A stretch of DNA of 64,000 nt from SG8-32-3 sp964514055 (GTDB taxonomy: Archaea; Thermoproteota; Bathyarchaeia; Bathyarchaeales; Bathycorpusculaceae), in contig CAZEPB010000007.1 in NCBI GenBank assembly GCA_964514055.1, positions 1-64,000 of the forward strand, given 5' to 3'. The notes under the pieces were generated by a model. It searched no databases. It was not told where the DNA came from and saw only the letters and a list, made by a program, of their open reading frames with translations. Every line of letters starts with the position of its first letter. Position 1 is the first letter of the stretch. The position numbers and the translations under genes are program-made. Of the stretch, positions 58,221-64,000 are shown in pieces.

Positions 58221-59969
58221 TCAACTCCTGTAAGCCGCCTCGATTTCAGCCAGTATCTGCTTGTCAGTGAAGTGTTTCATGGCGATGGCACCTGTTGGGC
58301 AGGCAATGGCGCAGGAACCGCAGCCTTTGCAGACGACATCGTTGACTTTGGCGACGAGAATTGGCGCGCGGAAAAACGGTTCGACTTCGAAGATTTTTTC
58401 TTCCAAGGTTATGGCGCTGTATTCGCAAACTTCTTTGCATTTGCCGCAGCCTCTGCAAAGGTCCTCGTTTACGCCAGCGGTGATAGCTTCTGACCGCACG
58501 TGTCCTGCCGCCATTGGAATAGCTGCTGAAGAAGCGGCTGCATGAGCCTGAATTATGCTTTCATCCACAGCCTTCGGACTATGCGCTGTCCCACAAACGT
58601 ATATCCCATCTGTCGCGAAGTCTACAGGTTTCAGCTTAATGTGAGCCTCAAGGAAGAATCCATCGGCACCAAGAGGCACCTTGAGAAGCGGAGACAACTC
58701 TTTGCCAGCTTCATGCTGAACTAGAGGCGTGGACAGCACGACCATGTCGGCGTCTATGGGAATTTCTTTGCCGATAAGAGTGTTGTAAACGTTGACGCTG
58801 AGCTTTCCGTCGGGTTCAGCTTTGACTGTTGGGGGTTTTTCGGGCAGATAGTTGATGAACTTCACGTTTTTTTCCTGAGCTCTCAAATAGTAATTTTCGT
58901 ATTCTCTGCCGTAAGCTTGGAGTTGGCGGTACAGAACGTAAACGTCAGCGTCTGGCTTCGACTCTTTGATGAGAGAAGCGTTTTTCAAAGCGGTTGCACA
59001 GCAGATTCTTGAGCAGTACTCTCTTCCTCCTGGCTCCTCCATGGCGCCGACACATTGAATCATGACAATCTTGTTCACGTTATCAGGAAGCCCTTCCTTA
59101 AGGAGCCGTTCCAGTTCAAGCTGCGTTACCACGTTTTTCTGCTCGCCGTAACCGTACATTCCAGTTGGCTTGAATTCTTCTGCGCCAGTTGCCACGATTA
59201 TAGTTCCGACGTTAAGTGTAACCTTGTCTTTTCCGTCTTTCAAAGCCGTAACTTCAAAGTTGCCGATGTAGCCCTTAACATCCTCTATAACTGTTGAAGT
59301 GTGCAACTCGATTTTTTTGTTTGCTTTCACCGCTCTAACCGCTGAATCCAAGAACTCAGACGCATCGTCATTGGTAGGATAGAGCTTGTCAAGCTTTCGC
59401 AGCATGCCGCCGACTTCAGCTTCTTTTTCCACAAGGTAAACTTTGAAGCCTTGATGCGCTAAACAAAGAGCGGCTTCCATGCCTGAGATGCCTGCACCGA
59501 TGACAAGGGTGGCTGGTGTGACCTCCACTTCTGTTTCTTCTTGCGGTTTGAGCAGAAGGGCTTTTGCTACCGCCATCCGCACAATGTCCTTGGCTTTCTT
59601 TGTTGCTTTCTTCGGTTCCTTCATGTGAACCCAAGAGCAATGCTCTCGAATGTTAGCCATCTCAAAAAGATACTTGTTAAGTCCAGCTTCTTCGCAGGTT
59701 GCTCTGAAAAGAGGTTCATGCGTTCTGGGAGTACACGACGCCACAACGACTCTGTTGAGATTGTGCTCCTTGATTTTATCGGTGATTTTGCTTGTTCCCT
59801 CAGATGAGCACGTGTAAAGATTGCTCTCAGCATACGCCACTCCAGGCAGAGTCTTAGCGTATTCCACAACCTTTGGAACGTCAACTACTCCACCGATGTT
59901 GATACCGCAGTGGCAGATGAAAACACCGATTCTCGGCTTCTCGTTTCGTTTCGGTTTTTTCTCAGTCAT
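58221..59969 (-). CDS. Small HdrA-like flavoprotein lacking the HdrA cysteine motif
   Basis: The 582-residue protein has the HdrA N-terminal domain (IGVFICHCGINIGGVVDVPK) and the FAD site (IGAGISGMEAALCLAHQG), plus C-terminal ferredoxins (CRGCGKCKEVCEYSAI, CKGCGSCAIACPTGAI). The cysteine motif of its neighbours is replaced by LYPTNDDASEFL, and the inserted ferredoxin is missing. It could be a shortcut flavoprotein with changed redox chemistry. It overlaps the next gene by 4 nt. Confidence 0.85.
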   Translation of the reverse strand: MTEKKPKRNEKPRIGVFICHCGINIGGVVDVPKVVEYAKTLPGVAYAESNLYTCSSEGTSKITDKIKEHNLNRVVVASCTPRTHEPLFRATCEEAGLNKYLFEMANIREHCSWVHMKEPKKATKKAKDIVRMAVAKALLLKPQEETEVEVTPATLVIGAGISGMEAALCLAHQGFKVYLVEKEAEVGGMLRKLDKLYPTNDDASEFLDSAVRAVKANKKIELHTSTVIEDVKGYIGNFEVTALKDGKDKVTLNVGTIIVATGAEEFKPTGMYGYGEQKNVVTQLELERLLKEGLPDNVNKIVMIQCVGAMEEPGGREYCSRICCATALKNASLIKESKPDADVYVLYRQLQAYGREYENYYLRAQEKNVKFINYLPEKPPTVKAEPDGKLSVNVYNTLIGKEIPIDADMVVLSTPLVQHEAGKELSPLLKVPLGADGFFLEAHIKLKPVDFATDGIYVCGTAHSPKAVDESIIQAHAAASSAAIPMAAGHVRSEAITAGVNEDLCRGCGKCKEVCEYSAITLEEKIFEVEPFFRAPILVAKVNDVVCKGCGSCAIACPTGAIAMKHFTDKQILAEIEAAYRS

Positions 59970-62707
59970 CTTGACGCCTCCACAGATTCTGTTCGAGCAA
60001 TAAACTCAGCTGCTCTAGCCGCAGCGCCCTTCGCTTGCGCGATTGAATCAGGAATGTCTTTAGGACCTTGACAACAACCGCAGAGGAAAACACCAGGAGA
60101 GGTGGCATCAAGAGGTGTCTGAAGCAGGTTTGGAACTTCAAAGAACCCGTACTTATCCACTTCTACGCCCAAAGTCTCCGCCAGCTTCCGGTTGTCTTGA
60201 GGCGGAACCAACGCTGTGCACAAAACAACAAGGTCCACCAGCAGAGTTTTCATTTCACCGGTTAGCGTGTCCTCATATTTGAGCAAAATGTCTTTTGTCT
60301 TCGGGTCCTCCCTCATTTCCGACGGTTTAGCTCGGAAGTAATTCACGCCCCACTCTCTTTCAGCCCGGTTTGCAAATTCTCGAAAGCCCTTTCCGAAAGC
60401 TCGGATATCGGTGTAGAAGATGTAGACTTCAGTATTCGGTTCGTGCTCCTTGATCAACGTCGCTTCTTTCGTAGCGTACATGCAGCAGACGCTTGAGCAA
60501 TAGGGATATTCACCTTTCAGACTTCTGGATCCAACACACTGAATGAATGCTATCTTGCGCGGTTTCTTTTTGTCAGAAGGTCTCTGAAGGTGACCGCTTG
60601 TTGGGCCAGAAGCAGAAAGCAGCCGCTCGAGATCCATGGAACTCAGAACGTTTGGGTATTTTCCATACCCGTACTCTTTAATTCCAGAAGGATTAAAGGG
60701 GTCAAAGCCCGTTGCAAGTATTATTGCTCCTACGTCAACTTCCATAACTTCGTCTTTTTGATCATGCACTATCGCCTTGGGTTCACAAGCTTTCTCGCAT
60801 TCTAGACACTCAGAACAGCCCCCGCATTTCAGGCACCTCTCGGATTCCTTTAAGGCCATTTCTTCTGTGAACCCAGTTTCCACCTCATCAAAGCCCTTAT
60901 TCCTTTTTTCAGCCGAGAGCACAGGCATAACCTGGCGCGCCTTTTTCTCTACACCCTCCTTAGCCACGTCCTCTGCAAGTTTTGTCGTCTCTTCCCTTCC
61001 AACTTTCATATCCTCACCTCTCAGGTAACGATCGATGGAAACAGCAGCTCTCTTGCCAAGAGCTATCGACGCGATCGCGGTTGATGGTCCTGACTGCACT
61101 TCTCCACCAGCGAAAATACCAGTTACACTCGTCTCGAGGGAGATCGGGTCTACTTTGATTGCGCCATTTTCCGTGAGTGCAACTTCTCTAGGGAGGAAGG
61201 GCGAATTTGGTGCTTGCCCAACAGCTATGATCACCGTGTCCACTTCAGATGTGAATTCCGAGCCTTTGACTGGCGTCCATCGTCTTTTTCCACTCTCATC
61301 AGGCTCTCCCAACTCCCATCGAGTAAATTCTATGCCCGTTACTTTTCCATCCTTCCCCAGAATTTTGGTTGGCCAAATCGTAAATTGGAATTTTGCACCT
61401 TCGCTTTCCGCTTCTTCTATTTCATTCTTTATGTGTTCTCCAGATTTTTCGTGATGGAGCATTCGCTGCTTTGACCTTCGGTATATCACATTCACTTCTT
61501 TGGGTCCCAAGCGGAGTGCAACCCTTGTAACGTCTAGAGCAAGTAGCCTGTGAACGCAAATCACAGCAACTCTGTCGCCAAGTTCAACGCTCTTTCCTAA
61601 GTTTACGTCTCTCAGGAAATCGATGGCGTTTACAACACCCTTCAGCTCTTCACCTTCAACACCTAATTTTGCACCTTTATTCATGCCAGTGGCAATAAAC
61701 ACAGCATCATGACCCTGCAAGATGTCATTGAACATCAAATCTTCACCAACGGTTATGTTGGTTTTAATCTCAACTCCCAGGTCCTTTATGTGTTCGATTT
61801 CCCCGTCAAGTATATCGCTCGGTAGCCTATAATCTGGAATACCGACCCGTAGCATCCCGCCTGGTTTAGGTAAAGATTCGAAAACTGTGACAGGGTATCC
61901 CATTCTGACAAGGTCATAAGCAGCCGTGAGTCCCGATGGACCAGAACCGATTATGGCTATCTTTTCTTCGTGCGTTGCGGGTATTGGAGTTACAATTTTT
62001 TTCTTTTTGTTTTTAAGTTCATAGTCTGATACAAATCGTTTCAGAGCATTGATAGCGACTGGTTCATCTACCGTGCCTCGCTCACACTCTGTTTCACAGG
62101 GGTGATAGCAAATTCGACCGCAAACCGCAGGAAATGGAATGGTGCTTCTAATCAACTCCAGCGCTTCGTCAAACTTGCCTTGATTTATTAGTGCAATGTA
62201 GCCTTGAACGTTTATTCCTGCTGGACAGGCTGCCCTGCATTTCGGAGTACCTCTCTTGTCAATTACAAAGATGTTTGGGACAGCCTGAGGAAAAGGCCTG
62301 TAAATAGCCTTTCTTGTACCTAAGTTCATGTCAAACTCTCTTGGAAACGTAGCAGTGCACACTTCAGTGCACTCCCCGCAGCCCGTACATTTGTCAGGAT
62401 CAACAAAACGAGCCTTCTTCAAGATCTTAACGTTAAAACTACCTGGTTCACCCTTTATCTCCTTCACTTCAGAATATGTAAGCAACTTGATATTCTCGCG
62501 CCGGGCAACATCCAACATTTTCGGAGCTAAAATGCAAATAGAGCAGTCCATTGTAGGAAAAGTCTTGTCAAGCTGGGACATTCGCCCACCTATGCTGGGT
62601 GTTTTTTCCACAAGGTAGACTTTGAACCCACGATCTGCCAAATCCAAGGATGCTTGCATTCCTGCTACTCCGCCGCCAACTACAAGCACACTTGCGCCTT
62701 TTTCCAT
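59966..62707 (-). CDS. hdrA: HdrA with an inserted glutamate-synthase-beta-like (GltD) module
   Basis: The 913-residue protein opens directly at the HdrA FAD site (VVGGGVAGMQASLDLADRG), without the N-terminal domain. The cysteine motif (TFPTMDCSICILAPKM) and a ferredoxin (CTGCGECTEVCT) follow. Between about residue 160 and 620 lies a GltD-like module (CRAACPAGINVQGYIALINQ, CGRICYHPCETECERG, IGSGPSGLTAAYDLVRMG) with its own FAD and NAD(P)H sites; then HdrA resumes. In the second dinucleotide fold the glycine motif is replaced by VICVHRLLALDV, which should damage NAD(P)H binding. Upstream gene: HdrB, with a TAATG junction. Confidence 0.88.
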   Translation of the reverse strand: MEKGASVLVVGGGVAGMQASLDLADRGFKVYLVEKTPSIGGRMSQLDKTFPTMDCSICILAPKMLDVARRENIKLLTYSEVKEIKGEPGSFNVKILKKARFVDPDKCTGCGECTEVCTATFPREFDMNLGTRKAIYRPFPQAVPNIFVIDKRGTPKCRAACPAGINVQGYIALINQGKFDEALELIRSTIPFPAVCGRICYHPCETECERGTVDEPVAINALKRFVSDYELKNKKKKIVTPIPATHEEKIAIIGSGPSGLTAAYDLVRMGYPVTVFESLPKPGGMLRVGIPDYRLPSDILDGEIEHIKDLGVEIKTNITVGEDLMFNDILQGHDAVFIATGMNKGAKLGVEGEELKGVVNAIDFLRDVNLGKSVELGDRVAVICVHRLLALDVTRVALRLGPKEVNVIYRRSKQRMLHHEKSGEHIKNEIEEAESEGAKFQFTIWPTKILGKDGKVTGIEFTRWELGEPDESGKRRWTPVKGSEFTSEVDTVIIAVGQAPNSPFLPREVALTENGAIKVDPISLETSVTGIFAGGEVQSGPSTAIASIALGKRAAVSIDRYLRGEDMKVGREETTKLAEDVAKEGVEKKARQVMPVLSAEKRNKGFDEVETGFTEEMALKESERCLKCGGCSECLECEKACEPKAIVHDQKDEVMEVDVGAIILATGFDPFNPSGIKEYGYGKYPNVLSSMDLERLLSASGPTSGHLQRPSDKKKPRKIAFIQCVGSRSLKGEYPYCSSVCCMYATKEATLIKEHEPNTEVYIFYTDIRAFGKGFREFANRAEREWGVNYFRAKPSEMREDPKTKDILLKYEDTLTGEMKTLLVDLVVLCTALVPPQDNRKLAETLGVEVDKYGFFEVPNLLQTPLDATSPGVFLCGCCQGPKDIPDSIAQAKGAAARAAEFIARTESVEASR

Positions 62708-63594
62708 TAGTTCCCCTCCAACTTTTTCAGAATCTCGCCAACTGGGCTGAGGTTGAGATTTAATCCTAGTTTTTCAGCTGATATGCCCATAGCTAAACCG
62801 AGCAGTTGGGTATAGTAGATCACGGGCAAATTGATTTCAGTCTTTGTTGTAACTCTGATGGCGTTTTGCTTGGCGTCAAGCATCTTCATGCAGAAGGGAC
62901 AAACGGTTACAACGGCGTCGAAGCCGCGGTCTTGAATAGCTTTTAATTTGGCACCTGAAATGGTGAGGGCGGTCTTGCCTGTGGTAATGGCTAATCCTTG
63001 ACCGCAGCAATCTAAACGTTCAGGATAATCTTCAACTGTGGCTCCGAGAGGAGCTATCAGTTCTTCTAAGTAACGTGGGTCTTCTGAATCATCAAGAATT
63101 TCTATCTCTCCCGGTCTAAGAGCGTGACAACCGTAATGTGTAGCCAATTTTAGCCCTTTAAGAGGTCTACTCACCACAGATTGAATTTTTTCGACACCAA
63201 CTACGTCGTGCAAAACCTGCAAAATGTGCAAAGATTTTACGTTTCCCGTAAAAGATAAGCCCTCAGAAGCAAGCGTTTCTTTTACCTTCTCTTTGAGTTC
63301 AGGGTTCGCCTCAAGATAGTGACCAACTTCGAGGAAGGAAAGATTGCAACCATTGCATAATGGAAGAACATCTAAGTCTAGCTTTTCGGCTAGAGCAAGG
63401 TTTCGAGCTGACAGATAAGACCAGGCTGGAAGGCTGACGCTTTTCAATGGGTAACCACAACAACTGAAGCCTTCAACATCTACTATTTGGATGCCTAGTT
63501 TTGGAAGCACTTCCCTTGCGGACATTTCGTGAGCGTACTGCTCCGACTCCACAGTGCATCCAGGATACAACGCGAATTTCACTCTTTTTTCCAT
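62707..63594 (-). CDS. hdrB: HdrB-like heterodisulfide reductase subunit
   Basis: The 295-residue protein has two full CCG domains: C (PGCTVES) with FSCCGYPL and CNGCNLSF, and GCHALRP with DCCGQGL and CPFCMKML. These bind the pair of noncubane 4Fe-4S clusters that reduce the disulfide in methanogen HdrB. Its stop overlaps the HdrA start (TAATG), and its start overlaps the HdrC end by 16 nt. Acceptor unknown. Confidence 0.92.
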   Translation of the reverse strand: MEKRVKFALYPGCTVESEQYAHEMSAREVLPKLGIQIVDVEGFSCCGYPLKSVSLPAWSYLSARNLALAEKLDLDVLPLCNGCNLSFLEVGHYLEANPELKEKVKETLASEGLSFTGNVKSLHILQVLHDVVGVEKIQSVVSRPLKGLKLATHYGCHALRPGEIEILDDSEDPRYLEELIAPLGATVEDYPERLDCCGQGLAITTGKTALTISGAKLKAIQDRGFDAVVTVCPFCMKMLDAKQNAIRVTTKTEINLPVIYYTQLLGLAMGISAEKLGLNLNLSPVGEILKKLEGN

Positions 63595-64000
63595 TTCAAA
63601 ACCTCCTGGAGCGCGTCTGCCAGCTTTTGAATATCCGCTGGCTTTTTGAGCTGAGGCAAACCTAACGCAAGGCGGTCACGAAATTCGAATTCTCGTCTCG
63701 GCGCGGCTTTTGTAGGCAGTTCCTTCCAAACTCTGACTTTAATGGGTGTTTGAACTACCCCATTTTTTAAAATCGAATTTATGAGAGCGGGGTAGCCTTC
63801 AGGGACATGTACGTCTAAAGTATAAGCCAAGTTTTGCAAGGCTTGAATAACATCGGCAGGACCTGCGTCTCGTGGGCATCTTTCTTTACAAAGCAAGCAC
63901 TGCGCGCAATGCCAAATAACCTCAGACGACAAGAGCTCGTCTATCATACCAAGCTGGACCATTGCCACAATTTTGCGAGGTCGAAAATCAAAAAAGTCAG
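63579..64000 (-). CDS. hdrC: HdrC-like iron-sulfur subunit, cut at the window edge
   Basis: The frame continues past the GTG at 63968 to the window edge, coding DFFDFRPRKIVAMVQLGM just upstream, which is the usual HdrC stretch between its two cluster motifs. So that GTG is not the true start, and the first cluster motif lies outside the window. The second motif CAQCLLCKERCP is present. HdrC passes electrons from HdrA to HdrB. It overlaps hdrB by 16 nt. Confidence 0.88.
   Translation of the reverse strand, partial: DFFDFRPRKIVAMVQLGMIDELLSSEVIWHCAQCLLCKERCPRDAGPADVIQALQNLAYTLDVHVPEGYPALINSILKNGVVQTPIKVRVWKELPTKAAPRREFEFRDRLALGLPQLKKPADIQKLADALQEVLKWKKE

Noticed and set aside
63579..63968. HdrC as a complete gene starting at GTG 63968
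   Set aside because: The frame is open to the window edge with conserved HdrC residues upstream, so the gene is cut by the window, not short.
53220..64000. Methanogenesis or alkane-oxidation locus
   Set aside because: Hdr and MvhD are shared by many anaerobes; no Mcr, Mtr or F420 hydrogenase genes are in the window.

Overview
The window is archaeal chromosomal DNA, gene-dense and of moderate GC content, with no rRNA, tRNA, CRISPR array or insertion sequence that I can recognise. The archaeal markers are an EF-2, ribosomal proteins L11 and P1/L12, SecE and Spt5, an archaeosine tRNA-guanine transglycosylase, D-aminoacyl-tRNA deacylase (DtdA), a PAC2 protein, an Lsm protein, a beta-CASP nuclease, archaemetzincin, a presenilin homologue, an aaRS-like asparagine synthetase, bifunctional PGI/PMI, myo-inositol-phosphate synthase and TATA-type promoters. 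GTP-dependent PEPCK together with a large Hdr/MvhD operon fits an anaerobe of the TACK group, most likely a Bathyarchaeia lineage. That placement is inference from gene content, not a computed phylogeny.

Layout. 1-7.9 kb: a partial geranylgeranyl-reductase-type flavoprotein, an HxlR regulator, an Lrp/AsnC regulator divergent from an asparagine synthetase-PEPCK operon, a site-2 protease and an MBL hydrolase. 8.1-19.7 kb: a type IV pilus-like locus with a secretion ATPase, a platform protein, five proteins with an N-terminal hydrophobic helix of pilin or pseudopilin type (one of 960 aa), a major-pilin-like gene and a prepilin peptidase. 20-22.6 kb: a PfkB kinase, an internally deleted 56-codon glmM remnant and glmU. 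22.7-33.9 kb: a tandem Lrp regulator, two paralogous PQQ-propeller surface proteins, an Lsm protein, a PAC2 protein, a four-repeat membrane protein and a beta-helix surface protein. 34-40.2 kb: RNA and protein processing genes and a flavoprotein pair. 40.4-49 kb: EF-2, L12, a second GxGD-type membrane protein, a SPOUT methyltransferase, PGI/PMI, inositol-phosphate synthase and rpl11-spt5-secE. 49-53.2 kb: a PKD-repeat secreted protein, dtdA, an atypical carbamoyltransferase and a membrane-anchored helix-hairpin-helix protein. 53.2-64 kb: a seven-gene, translationally coupled heterodisulfide-reductase-type electron-transfer operon on the minus strand, cut by the window edge.

How the parts fit. 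The Hdr operon (HdrC, HdrB, a HdrA with an inserted GltD-like module, a small HdrA, an MvhD-HdrD fusion, a HdrA-MvhD fusion and a polyferredoxin) looks like a complete flavin-based electron-transfer or bifurcation machine. PEPCK, PGI/PMI, inositol-phosphate synthase and glmU point to gluconeogenesis feeding cell-surface sugars and inositol lipids. The pilus locus and the TM-anchored or secreted beta proteins form an elaborate cell surface, and three of those genes share the identical TATA sequence GTTATATAC.

The observations most worth checking are the mini-glmM, a family of near-identical intergenic TATA/G-run elements that may encode structured small RNAs, the degenerate HdrA variants, the carbamoyltransferase with an altered substrate site, and the pilin-like gene with no usual start codon.
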